In this document: in pieces, positions 13,501-25,742 of the stretch
Layout of the letters: every line of letters starts with the position of its first letter
Position numbering within the stretch: position 1 is the stretch's first letter
Source: Rhizoclosmatium globosum
Lineage: Eukaryota > Chytridiomycota > Chytridiomycetes > Chytridiales > Chytriomycetaceae
Assembly (NCBI GenBank): GCA_002104985.1
Contig: MCGO01000201.1
Location: forward strand, 1 to 64,000
Direction: 5' to 3'
DNA: 64,000 nucleotides
The notes under the pieces: model-generated
What the model was told of the DNA's origin: nothing
The model's input: only the letters and a program-made list of their open reading frames with translations
Database searches by the model: none
Translations under genes and position numbers: made by a program

Positions 13501-16256
13501 CGAGGCCTGAGCGGTGTGTTTAAAGGGTGAGCGAGTATATTAGGCAATACCACCTTGAGTGGCGGCTGTGTCGGTAGTGAACTGCCGGAGCGAGGCCTGA
13601 GCGGTGTGATTAGTGGGACTTCACTTTATGTGATTTTATAGTTTACTTTTTGTTGTGTTTCTACTTCATCTTCTTCCCTCCCCCTATCATCTCACTTTGC
13701 CAGGACTAACACACTCAATAGGCTCCTTGAATCGACTTGGTCCAACGCGCTCTCGCTGGTTACTGGAATGAATAGTTGGAGTGGAAATGGACGCGATTCT
13801 GGGGAATTAAGGCGAGTGTGTTTCCCTTGAAGTGTGGCGAGCGAGCCCTTCCTTTCGATTCTGGTTCTGTTCTTGTTTCTTTTCGATCTGCCACCATCTA
13901 CTCTTTTTTCTACGTCTCCTACTGTAGCTTGCCCTTTCCATTCACAGAATGCGGGACTAACACACTCAATAGACTCCTTGAATCGACTTGGTCCGACGCA
14001 CTCTCGCTGGTTACTGGAATGAACGAATAATAGTTGGAGTGGAAATGGACGCGATTCTGGAGCAACAAGGCGAGTGTGTATTCCGGTTTAGTGAGCGGGG
14101 AGCGAGTTCATAAGGCAATACCACCTTGAGTGGCGGCTGTGTCGGTAGTGAACTGCCGGAGCGAGGCCTGAGCGGTGTGTTTAAAGGGTGAGCGAGTATA
14201 TTAGGCAATACCACCTTGAGTGGCGGCTGTGTCGGTAGTGAACTGCCGGAGCGAGGCCTGAGCGGTGTGTTTAAAGGGTGAGCGAGTATATTAGGCAATA
14301 CCACCTTGAGTGGCGGCTGTGTCGGTAGTGAACTGCCGGAGCGAGGCCTGAGCGGTGTGATTAGTGGGACTTCACTTTATGTGATTTTATAGTTTACTTT
14401 TTGTTGTGTTTCTACTTCATCTTCTTCCCTCCCCCTATCATCTCACTTTGCCAGGACTAACACACTCAATAGGCTCCTTGAATCGACTTGGTCCAACGCG
14501 CTCTCGCTGGTTACTGGAATGAATAGTTGGAGTGGAAATGGACGCGATTCTGGGGAATTAAGGCGAGTGTGTTTCCCTTGAAGTGTGGCGAGCGAGCCCT
14601 TCCTTTCGATTCTGGTTCTGTTCTTGTTTCTTTTCGATCTGCCACCATCTACTCTTTTTTCTACGTCTCCTACTGTAGCTTGCCCTTTCCATTCACAGAA
14701 TGCGGGACTAACACACTCAATAGACTCCTTGAATCGACTTGGTCCGACGCACTCTCGCTGGTTACTGGAATGAACGAATAATAGTTGGAGTGGAAATGGA
14801 CGCGATTCTGGAGCAACAAGGCGAGTGTGTATTCCGGTTTAGTGAGCGGGGAGCGAGTTCATAAGGCAATACCACCTTGAGTGGCGGCTGTGTCGGTAGT
14901 GAACTGCCGGAGCGAGGCCTGAGCGGTGTGTTTAAAGGGTGAGCGAGTATATTAGGCAATACCACCTTGAGTGGCAGCTGTGTCGGTAGTGAACTGCCGG
15001 AGCGAGGCCTGAGCGGTGTGATTAGTGGGACTTCACTTTATGTGATTTTATAGTTTACTTTTTGTTGTGTTTCTACTTCATCTTCTTCCCTCCCCCTATC
15101 ATCTCACTTTGCCAGGACTAACACACTCAATAGGCTCCTTGAATCGACTTGGTCCAACGCGCTCTTGCTGGTTACTGGAATGAATAGTCGGAGTGGATAT
15201 GGACGCGATTCTGGGGAATTAAGGCGAGTGTGTTTCCCTTGAAGTGTGGCGAGCGAGCCCTTCCTTTCGATTCTGGTTCTGTTCTTGTTTCTTTTCGATC
15301 TGCCACCATCTACTCTTTTTTCTACGTCTCCTACTGTAGCTTGCCCTTTCCATTCACAGAATGCGGGACTAACACACTCAATAGACTCCTTGAATCGACT
15401 TGGTCCGACGCACTCTCGCTGGTTACTGGAATGAACGAATAATAGTTGGAGTGGAAATGGACGCGATTCTGGAGCAACAAGGCGAGTGTGTATTCCGGTT
15501 TAGTGAGCGGGGAGCGAGTTCATAAGGCAATACCACCTTGAGTGGCGGCTGTGTCGGTAGTGAACTGCCGGAGCGAGGCCTGAGCGGTGTGTTTAAAGGG
15601 TGAGCGAGTATATTAGGCAATACCACCTTGAGTGGCGGCTGTGTCGGTAGTGAACTGCCGGAGCGAGGCCTGAGCGGTGTGTTTAAAGGGTGAGCGAGTA
15701 TATTAGGCAATACCACCTTGAGTGGCGGCTGTGTCGGTAGTGAACTGCCGGAGCGAGGCCTGAGCGGTGTGATTAGTGGGACTTCACTTTATGTGATTTT
15801 ATAGTTTACTTTTTGTTGTGTTTCTACTTCATCTTCTTCCCTCCCCCTATCATCTCACTTTGCCAGGACTAACACACTCAATAGGCTCCTTGAATCGACT
15901 TGGTCCAACGCGCTCTTGCTTGTTACTGGAATGAATAGTCGGAGTGGATATGGACGCGATTCTGGGGAATTAAGGCGAGTGTGTTTCCCTTGAAGTGTGG
16001 CGAGCGAGCCCTTCCTTTCGATTCTGGTTCTGTTCTTGTTTCTTTTCGATCTGCCACCATCTACTCTTTTTTCTACGTCTCCTACTGTAGCTTGCCCTTT
16101 CCATTCACAGAATGCGGGACTAACACACTCAATAGACTCCTTGAATCGACTTGGTCCGACGCACTCTCGCTGGTTACTGGAATGAACGAATAGTTGGAGT
16201 GGAAATGGACGCGATTCTGGAGCAACAATGCGAGTGTGTATTCCGGTTTAGTGAGC

Positions 16257-16446
16257 AAGGAGCCTGTTGGTGAGTCTGCGAAGCCTGTTGAGAGACAAAC
16301 AGTTTCTGCAGCAAGGTTGGTGATGGTGGGCAAGAGCACAGTTGCCTTTGTTCCTTCTGTTGTTGATTCCCAAATCAGATTATTTTGTGAAAACAATTAA
16401 TGAAATGAGAAAGTTTTTGTTATGCAAAACGATTGAAATATCTCTA
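16257..16446. other. Spacer between satellite and VPS51 3' end
   Basis: About 190 bp with no gene. The satellite breaks off inside block A'. The spacer has no repeat structure I can see and holds the presumed 3' untranslated region of VPS51. Confidence 0.6.
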
Positions 16447-19400
16447 TCATTCAACTTCTGTTCTGGTTGGGGATGCAACACTTGAAACAATGTTGTCAAT
16501 ATCTTCTGGTCCCAACATAATCGGGTCCACACATCGCCTCATTCCACTTGTGATCATATCTTCTGCCATAGAATTCAATAAACCATCCTCACTAATCATT
16601 CCAAAGCTTCCAGTCCTCAACATCCGTTTGAGAACTGCACTATCAACTTGAACTCGATGGAGTCCAGTCGGCCCAAGAGTCTGCATCCTGATTTTCTCAA
16701 TGTAGCACTATCATATTATATGTCAAAGGACTCTGAATACACAAGACACATACCTTGACAACAATCTTCAACAAAGCCGACAAAATGCCGTCCCTCGACA
16801 TATCCAAATTCTTGAAATAGTCTGCACGTTCATCAAACATGCGGTCAATGTTATCCAAAAGCGCATCAAACTTGCCCCCGCCATTGCCACCCCCAACTGA
16901 CCCCAGTTTAGCAACTTTCCCAAACTGCGGGCTCGCTGACGAAGCATTACTACTCCCCGAAAACACTCCACTCCCACTCTTCCCAATCTTGTTCATATTC
17001 CGATTCGGAGATACAGAAGCACTCCCTGAAACATGAAGACTCGGTGGTCCGCCCAACCGTCGTCCACCCTCCCGTTCCTCTTCATACACAATCTTCAATT
17101 TATCATCAATTCCCTTTACAGCGCCCAACACTTCTTTCGCCCACCGTCCGTCAACCGTATCAACAGGCGAATCGTCCATCCACCGTGTTTCTTTGATATA
17201 CCGCCGAACAGTGGTACAAAGTCTGCTCGACGCAGTGACAACGAACCGTAATGCAAGACTTTGCGCGATACCTCTCCATTCCCCGCTCTTCCCCTTCCCC
17301 CGTTTCAGAACTTGTAGGTTCCTTGGATCCAAGTCCGCATGTTCCTTGATGGCGGCATCGGGAGTGTTGGATGTGCTTCGACGCGAATATGAGATGCCAG
17401 AGGTGGCAGAGGGCACGGTTCCGCCACCTGCTGTCACGATAATCAGTTTATTTCGTTTCGCGGCAGTTTGTGCGGCTAACGCTTCTTTGGCAGCGGCTGA
17501 GTCTATAGTCGCGTTTCGAGACTTGAGTACCGTGTGTGTGAAGGAAGTGTAGACGGAGTCAATGAGGGTAGAGGAGAGGGAAAGGGCTGAACGCGACATG
17601 ATGAGGAGAAGCAATTTCGGTGTTGGTTTTGGAGTTGCGCTGTATGTGTCTCCACTGATTATCTGTCGCATATCAAGGTTAGGAATGTGTTCTGGAAATC
17701 ACCAAAACGGACATACTTTCATCTCCTCCGCCAAACCATTCCAAAAGTCCTCAAAACATTCTGTCAATAGCTCCAACACTGCTTCCACCCCATTGTCGTT
17801 TCCAACAACACCTGGAATACGGAAACTAGATGCATCGACAAAACTCAACTTGGTGTCCACAAACTTTTCTAGCAACGGAAACGATTTTTCCACAATCGTC
17901 TTCTTGAGGATCGTGTTTGCGTCTTCGAGAACCGTCTTTGCACTTGCATTTGGAGTCTCGATTTTTCTCAACTCGTCTAAGAAGAATGGATTGTAAGTTG
18001 AAAGTTTTTGAGGAACCGCATGATTTACCCATGTAGAGTACTTTAGCAGTTGTAAACGCTAAATCAGACACTTTCTTGATGTAGTCGACAGCATAAACGC
18101 GTACACGTTCTGTCATGTTCAGAAACAGAGTGAGGCCTCGCATGGGAACAATGTCTTTCGAGATGGTATCGAAAATGTGAATAAACGAGGTTGCTGAATA
18201 CACCCAAATGTCCTCCTTCAAATCAACAAGTTACTCAACGAAACTTGAATTAAGAAAAATACATACAGGAACAGCGACCATTTTCCCAACATGATCAAAA
18301 TACCTTGTCAAGAAACCTTCGGAAATATTTTCCAGTTCCCTCTCTAGTCGATCTCTTTGCTATAAACTTTTGTTAGAATGATGAGCTCTGTCAATCCAAT
18401 AGGAGTCACCTCAAAAGTCAGGGCTTCTGCATTCTTTCCAAAGAATCCAGTCCCTTCTTCCTCCCTTCCAGCCAAAAATAAGTCATGGAACTTGATTTGA
18501 AAGTCAGAAACAGGCTTCAAAACGTTTGTATTCAGTAGCTTGATTTGCTGAACAGCGAGTTGCGCAATAGGATCCAACCCAGATTCTGAAGGTGACGCGG
18601 CTGAGTTTCTCTTCATAATTGCAAGCTCCTGAAGTGTTGAGTCAATACGCTTATTGATTTGAGTCTTCATGACACTCAGGTAAGAAGTTGCAAGGTCATT
18701 GGCACAAGAGAATCCACGTCCGACAGTGCCAAGAAGCCACACCGCTTCTGTCACATCGGCAGGTGAAGAATTAGGACTATTTAGAGTGACTAAAAGCTTT
18801 TGCGTAACTTTGTCCATTGTAACACTACATTCTTGTGATATTTTGGAAAAGAGGGCCAGGTTTTTGTAGTGAGCGAGCAGATTTTGGGTTTGCGCATAGA
18901 GAAGTACTGCTTCGCGGTATTTTTGTTGTTGTAACGATGTAGTGAGTTTTGCGGGGAGTTCAAAAACAAAGTGAAGCTGGTTGGTAGGAAGAGAGGTCAG
19001 AAATGAAAAGCTATGGGAACCTCACGGTGCGATTCATTTGCACACATCAAGAGAAACAATAAATTCTTATTACCTTGTTAAGCAGTGCATGGACTCCAGC
19101 CAGTTGCTTCATTCTTGCACGCTTTTCACCCAAAAATGAGTGGATTCGAGCGCTGTCATCCGCGATTCCGTTCATTTTGTTAGAAAACAGTTGCATTTGC
19201 GCCTCCATATCATCAACTTTGACTCTCATCTAAGGAAAGCGTTTCAGTGGTAATCAGAGTGGATAGAAGAGACATACCGCACGGATAGTATCAGAAGCAG
19301 CAATGAATTTGTTGTAGTTTCCGTAAACCAGTGTTTTCATACTAGCATCGAGATCCTTGATTTCTAGATATTGGATGATGGGATGAGAATGAGATGGGGA

Positions 19401-19850
19401 GCAAGAAGGAAACGCACCAGCAACCAGATCGTTATCCTGTTGGATCAAGTCCGGCAGAGTGCACTCATTCACGCACTTGCTCACAAAAGTTTCTGGGACA
19501 AAGAAGGGCGAGTCCATGTCCATTGGATTCGGGCCGAGGCTCTTTAGTTTGTGTTGAGCCGGAGCGCCAAGGACCGAGGAGGGCGGTGCTGAGTCAGCCG
19601 AGAGCGGCGAGTCGGAGACCGCGGAGGAGATGGTCGACGGTGGCGCGTCGGTGGCACTGGCTGAAGAAGCCGTGGCGTCGAGGCCGTAGAAGTCTTTGAG
19701 GCGGCTGCGCTTTGCCCGCGTTCCGGTGCCGGTTCCGGTTCCGCCGACACGTGACACGCTTCCGAGGGAGGCTGTTGACTCTGCCCGGTCGAGCACCGAG
19801 GCCGCCTCCGTTGAGAGTGACGAGGTGGTGTCGCGGTTTGGGCTGGCCAT
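16447..19850 (-). CDS. VPS51: Vps51, GARP/EARP tethering complex subunit
   Basis: Vps51 is a subunit of the GARP and EARP tethering complexes, which capture endosome-derived vesicles at the trans-Golgi network. The start at 19850 (MASPNRD) precedes a Ser/Thr/Gly-rich stretch. Then come the family signatures: a LKDFYGL motif, an FVPETFVSKCVNECTLPDL segment, the TLVYGNYNKFIAASDTIRAV segment, and after an intron KVDDMEAQMQLFSNKMNGI and GVHALLNKLHFVFELPAKL. The C-terminal exon has RVQVDSAVLKRML and a DPIMLGPEDIDNIV tail, as in other Vps51 proteins. At least six short introns are needed. Clear examples are about 18982-19073 and about 18362-18410, the latter with a TTCTAAC branch-like site. The middle contains a long low-complexity Ser/Gly insert around 16900-17050. 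Family assignment is firm; exact exon edges in the middle are less sure. Confidence 0.9.
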
Positions 19851-19943
19851 TGTTTGCCTTTCAAACAAAGAATATTAATGTCAATATTAATATGTTTACT
19901 GCATGAATGAAATCAAATAAAACATAGAAAACTAAACAACTCA

Positions 19944-22900
19944 TCACTCCCAACTTCCACGCTTCATGGTGTGCACAGCAAGGCGAATGTGCATTGGGGC
20001 AAATGGAATACCCACAACTGTAACACAAGTTAATGCTGCCAACCCAACATGAACTAACGTCATTGGCCATCCAATAATAATCCATGCCGCAATATTCCAG
20101 ATGCGCCAGAAAATGGAACGCTCTTGAGTCTCCGTCTCCCTTGCTTTAATCATGTCCCAACTTGACTTGCTAAACGGTGTGGCAACAAGTCCAGCATGTC
20201 GAGCACCACGAATACACGCAGGACTGAACACAACGGAAATGACGGTAAAGAACGATGCCAATATGGTAAACATGATTGCCATCCATCCAAACCCAACAAC
20301 AACAAACAAAGTATTCACCAGTGCCGCTTTACTCCCCTTGTACTTTTTGTTCCACGATTCGACTCCAGCTAATCCCGTCAAATCTTCTGGTGGCTTATAA
20401 TCGCGTTCTGCCTCATTGATCACATCCAAGAAAATCTGTTCAAGGGACGCAGGTGCGATACGATACTCATGAATAAATCCACCTTGCTTTAACATTTCGC
20501 AACGATCAAAGAGATCAGCCATTGAAACACCGTCGTGGATTTGAAGCGAAACGTGTAAGTCTTGTCCCAATGAGACTTCCTTGATGTCCAAACCAAACAT
20601 GTAAACATCAACACTTTCATCAGCAATCTGCATTTCAATGGAAATTCCAGACGAAAATTTGTTGCGCAGATGGCCCATAGAACCAATACATTTGAGTTGT
20701 CCTCGCGACATGATAGCAAGTCGGTTGGAGATGGCTTCAGCTTCTTCCATGGAGTGGGTAGTAATCTTAAGAAGCAAGTTAGAATGGCTATATTCCATAC
20801 CGACAACAAATCGCTCACCACCACTGCATGATGTTCCAACAAAGACGTGATGACATCCCACATATGACGTTTGCTGAGAATATCCATTCCGGTCGATGGT
20901 TCATCCAACAGAATAACAGGCGGGTTTCCAATGAGGGCCACAGCGACAGAAGTCTTACGCTTGTTACCTCCCGAAAGATGAGCAATCAATTTGCTCGCAT
21001 GAGGCTCGAGGTCCAATTTCATGATCAGCTCATCGACTACGGTAGGCAAAACATCTGATCTGATTCCTTTCACACTTCCATAGAATGTGATGACCTCACG
21101 GACAGTCAAGTATTCTTGCAACGCGTCAAACTGAGGGCATACTCCCAAGGACTCGTGGACTTTCGACATATTCTCCGTGAGTCCCCATCCGTTCACATAT
21201 GCTTGCCCAGAAGTTGGAGCAAACAATCCACACAACATATTGAACGTTGAAGTCTTTCCACATCCGTTGCTTCCCAACAAAGCGAAACAGGTACCCTTTG
21301 GAACCATAAAAGACAATCCCCTGACAGCAATAGTATCTCCATATTGCTTATTCAATCTTTTGAGCACGAGCCCTCCATTGTTCCTATCAATACGCTGAGC
21401 GCAAGCAGCAGCATCCTCATTCACAACATCCACATCTGCGTTCTGATTCAACAACATATTCTCATCAGCATCATGCGTATTCCCTCTTCCAAGAGCATAC
21501 AAATCAATCCCAACGGCAACCAAAAAGAAGAAAACAGTTTGCCCAGCCAGAATCCCCACCGGAATCCCCACCTTCCCAACCATTCCCAAAACCGACGTAA
21601 AATCATCACTACACCGGAAATTCAACGTATTCGTATACGCAAACAACGCGTAGAACAGACCCGCGCACGGATTCAGCGCCGAAAACACAATGTTCATATA
21701 AAACACTGCAGCACTTTGAACGCTCTGATTTGTGACCAAAAGCAACACAGCCAGCATGTTGATGTAAATATAAAACCCGACCGCGCCGAAAAATACGAGG
21801 ACCATTGTTATGAGGGATGACGGGTATCGGGCCCAATGAGAGGCGATGTAGCCGACTGTCATAGAAGCGAAACCGTATGAGGTTATGATTAGGAATAGCC
21901 AGAGGAAACTTTCGCTGTAGTTCGGGGTCTTGGCGAGGATGAACATCATGGTACTGAGTAAAGCGGTTATGATGATGATGGAGCCGTCGACGAGGAATTG
22001 GGCGGTCCAATATGCAGTTGGACGAACACCTGATGAGAATATGGTCAGCGAGGCAATTTCGATTGCAAAAGCAAAACAAACACTCGTACCGGAAATAAAC
22101 TGTTGGAATTTCGCGTTCGAAGTCCTCTCCCTCACAATACTATTACTCGCCAATAACCCTGGAATCGCGTACCCAATAAACTGGAGCAACCAAATCAAAT
22201 TGAGAATGGGATCAAAATTCCAATCAACTTGTGGAACTCCAACAAGACGATGAAGTGTGAGATTGACGAAAGTTCCAGGAGCATTTTGAGACAAGTATAG
22301 ATTTGTTGCAATGTTTGAGACTGCGCAGGTCATGTCCTGGTTGTCGCCAACAGCGGCAACGATAACTTGCTGGACAGATGCCGTTGTAACGTTCAGAATG
22401 GGAGGAATAGCATTCAATGATTTGTCTGAAATGATTGCATATTCGGCTTCCGCGGTTGGCAGTCCAACGACACCATACCCTAATTTTTCAACGGCACTGG
22501 AGAAGGACTGTGGATACACAAAGAGCGGGGTTCCTTGTAAGACAGATGAGCTGGAAACTGATGGTCTGGGCTGAACGTATGAACATCCGTAGGTACTGGT
22601 GTCACGAAGCAAATATACCGACAATGCTGAGGATAAAACATGAGTTTATACAACTGAAAGTCAAGAGTTTTAAAAAGAAAATACCAGAACAGAACAGAGG
22701 GAACAGAATTCGAGTAGCAAACACCATTCTTTCACGAAGAGTTGTAAGAATCACTTTACGCATCAAAGCTACAGTCTGAGTCAAGAAGGAAGGTCTCATC
22801 GCAACAACACGACGGTCTTGCTTTATCGAAAGAGTTTTAGCTGGTACTTTTTCAGCTTCCGTATCCTGAACATGTTGGTCGCCATTAATCCAAGAATAAC

Positions 22901-25468
22901 TACGATCGCTGGGTGTCAAACTAACCTTGCGCTTTGTAGCATTGTCACCCATACTCAGGCGCAAGAACACTTCATCCAAAGTAGTAACCGTCAAATTATA
23001 CGATTGAACAAGATGCTTGGATTTCTCAAGCTCGCGAATCAGGTTTCCAAACTGGGAACTGTGAAGCGGTGACAATCTGAACTGAATCTCCCCACCCGCG
23101 ACGGAAACAACTTCAGCATCAGGTGCATATGTCGTAACGGCAATTCGAATATCTTGAAGGTAACTCGTGGCAAGGCCTCCAGGAACTACAATAACAAGTG
23201 TGTACCCAATTCCAAACTCCTTTTTCAAAAACAGACTGCTTCCAACACACTTCAGCTGTCCTTCTCCGAGAATAGCGATTCGATCAGAGAGTGCTTCGGC
23301 TTCATCCAAAAAGTGAGTAGTGAGCAGAATAGTGCGTTTTGACTTGAACTTTTGAACAATCTTCCAGAGCTCACGTCGAGAAACAGGATCAACGCCGGAC
23401 GACATTTCATCAAGAATCACAATCTTGGAACCACCAATGAACGCAATTCCGACAGACAAGCGACGTTTTTGACCACCTGACAAAGATCCAGCTAAATAGT
23501 TTGCCTTTTCAGCAAGCCCAATGGATTCCATAATATCGTTTACTTCAGCAACCAAGTTTGTCGATGGAACGTTCTTGATTCGGGCGTACAGTGCAAGTGT
23601 TTCACGGACAGTCAGCGTTGCAAAGATGGTGTCCTGCTGAGGGCAAACACCAAGGTTTCCTCGATCACGAGAATTCATGGCAAAGATAGACGAGTTTCCG
23701 ATAAATGCATCGCCTGAGGTTGGTGGCAGAATTCCAGTGAGCATTGAAATCAAGGTTGTCTTTCCTGCACCATTTCGGCCACTGAAATAAAGTGAGAATG
23801 ACGACATTAAGGTTTCAAAAAATTGAACTCACAGTAAACCGAGAACACTTCCAACATGTACATCGAGGGATAAATTCTTGACAGCGGTTTGGCGGATTCC
23901 AGTTCGTGGATGTACAAAGACTTTGCTGAGATTGCGAATACTGATTCCAACTTCGGCGTTTGATCTGAGAGGTTCGACAATCACTCCTTCTTGATTGCTG
24001 TCTCCACCCAATGGGATCGTCTGGGTCTTGCGTCGCCAGTAGCTTCCATTGAACAAGAAAAAGATACTGCGAGGAGATCCAAATGGCTGGGGAATGACCT
24101 GACCAAGGTACCATGCGATGAACAAGTACGCGATAAACTGAAGAATCAGGAAGATACAGACTACGACGAGAGGAATACCACCAGACTTGTCATTCAATGC
24201 AGCAGCAGGAACTTCTCCTTGAACGAGAATACAGATACCAACCCAGAAAGCTGCAGGAGTGAACAGAGCGCAGAGTGCGTATAGAGCTCCATTCGAAAGT
24301 GTCAAAGCGGAAACCAGTGCACCAACAGACCCAGTGACTGTAATCAAAACAAGAAGACCCAAGCTTGGACCAGTACGTGCGTTAGAGAAGAAAGTTTCCA
24401 AAATAAAGGACATGGAAAGTGTAGCGAGACCAGTCAGAATGAAAAGGGAAATGACGCTTGCGAATGAAGATGCAGTCAAAATCATAGCTTTCGTGAGCAC
24501 GGCAACAAGGACCCAAATAAAGATACTCTCAGAAAGAGCCGTAATGTACCATGATAGAGTATACTCCGTGAATGTGACGCCCTTGTGGAAGGAAATATTG
24601 TTAGATAAAGTAAAGGATTTTTTGTTGTTAAACTAACCATCATCCAAAGAGACTCTTTCAAACGATCTTGCTTTTCCGTAACAATTCCAAAGAGCAATAG
24701 TTGGGAAGCCGGTCCGAAGCACATGACGAAAAGGACAGTGGAGAAATAATCACGGAATGGCTTCAACACAGGAAGTCTCGGAACTGCAGACTCGACTTCT
24801 CTCACAAGAAGTTGTCTATTTCCACCAGGTTTTGAGGGAAGGTTGCTAAGGATTGCGGAATCTACAGCAGCTTGGAGGTAAGCCTCAACTTTGTAAGGCG
24901 ATGGGGAGCCGTCAGCCCATTTTCTATTCGAATGGTATATAAGTGCTTTGAAAGTGGAAAGGAAGAAATCGAAGTGATATTACCGAGCCTGTGCATTGAC
25001 ATAAGTGTCGACCAATACAGTGTACGACCAAGACCCAGAACCAGCAGAGTTTGGAGCAGAGTCAAAGATGATCGCACCAACACATTGATTTGCGGACTTT
25101 CCACAAAAAGCGTTGGTAACGTTTTCTGATGGTTGATATACGGTAGCATTTGCTGGCAAATTGAGTGCTCTCACAACAGCTGAAACGCTTGACGTTGAGT
25201 TCGATGACGTTCCAGAGGCTGACGTATTATCAACAATAACAAGCTGTCCATATCGAAGATCAGCAGGAAAGTATGGATCGAGCTTGGTCGGATCATAAAC
25301 ATTTGACGTTGATGGTGGCTGTCCACTTAAAGCAGCTACAGCCATGCTAAGTAGGAGAGCAGACAGTGCCAATGGAGCAATAATCGCAGAGCATATTTCA
25401 GCGACCCAACGCCGTCTTTTGACGTGGACGTTCTTGATCAATAAAGCAGAAACAGTGTTGACGTTCAT
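19944..25468 (-). CDS. ABCA-family full transporter with C-terminal YccF-like domain
   Basis: A full-size ABC transporter of subfamily A, (TMD-NBD)x2, expected to move lipids across membranes. The chosen start at 25468 (MNVNTVSALL) precedes a basic segment (KRRRW) and the first membrane helix; an in-frame start at 25528 is possible. A long extracellular loop and a helix cluster follow. NBD1 (about 23000-23900) has Walker A GRNGAGKTT, signature LSGGQKRRLS, Walker B VILDEMSSGVDP (Met where Pro is usual) and a TTH switch. NBD2 (about 20700-21400) has Walker A GSNGCGKTS, signature LSGGNKRKTS, Walker B ILLDEPSTGMD and, after a 53 bp intron, the TTH switch. After NBD2, instead of ending, the protein adds about 125 residues with four hydrophobic segments and the motifs ACIRGARHAGLVATPF and VVGIPFAPMHIRLA. 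These match the bacterial YccF/DUF307 membrane domain. Five or more short introns. Convergent with nothing nearby; F-box paralogue A lies upstream on the same strand. Confidence 0.92.
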
Positions 25469-25742
25469 CCGGATCACAAGGACAAATTTTGGGGAGGGAA
25501 AGTTCAGCTGTATATCTCCTCCTTTCATGTTGATTGGCTCCTTATATGTCGCTTGCAGCGCCTGAAATACGATCTCCAAAATTTTTACCAAGAGCCCACG
25601 AAATTCGAAACCCTTCGACCTTGAGCGGCACAAGCTTAATGATGAATTTAATTGCGTTATTTGAACTTCTCTATAGGCCGCTTTTTCCTTCCATCGGTCC
25701 TGTGTTGAATGGCCCACGAAATATGGGGATAGGGCTCAACTA

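Larger units (their letters stand above)
56..16256. repeat. Higher-order satellite array, 24 units
   Basis: Twenty-four head-to-tail units are visible. Successive units begin about 656-661 or 750-751 bases apart, with two exceptions: the first spacing is 838 and one (unit 6 to 7) is about 560. The length steps come from whole copies of a 93 bp sub-repeat (block C). The unit order is A (about 145 bp), B (about 110 bp, pyrimidine-rich), A' (a diverged copy of A), C (one to four copies), D (about 95 bp). Units are almost identical apart from a few recurrent variants, which indicates recent homogenisation. The last unit stops inside A' at 16256, where the sequence changes abruptly. No telomeric repeats and no rRNA-like sequence were seen. 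A centromeric, subtelomeric or other heterochromatic role is possible but not shown. Confidence 0.97.

Noticed and set aside
112..16185. Plus-strand open frames of 60-111 codons repeated in every satellite unit
   Set aside because: They are short, lack family resemblance, many begin at non-ATG codons, and they recur simply because the repeat recurs.
56..16256. Array considered as an rDNA spacer, CRISPR array or telomere
   Set aside because: No rRNA sequence, no short repeats with unique spacers, and no telomeric motif runs. The units are long and nearly identical.
19394..19906. Open frames on the plus strand and in other frames over VPS51 exon 1
   Set aside because: They are Arg/Pro-rich shadows of the GC-rich first exon of VPS51 and lack any family resemblance.
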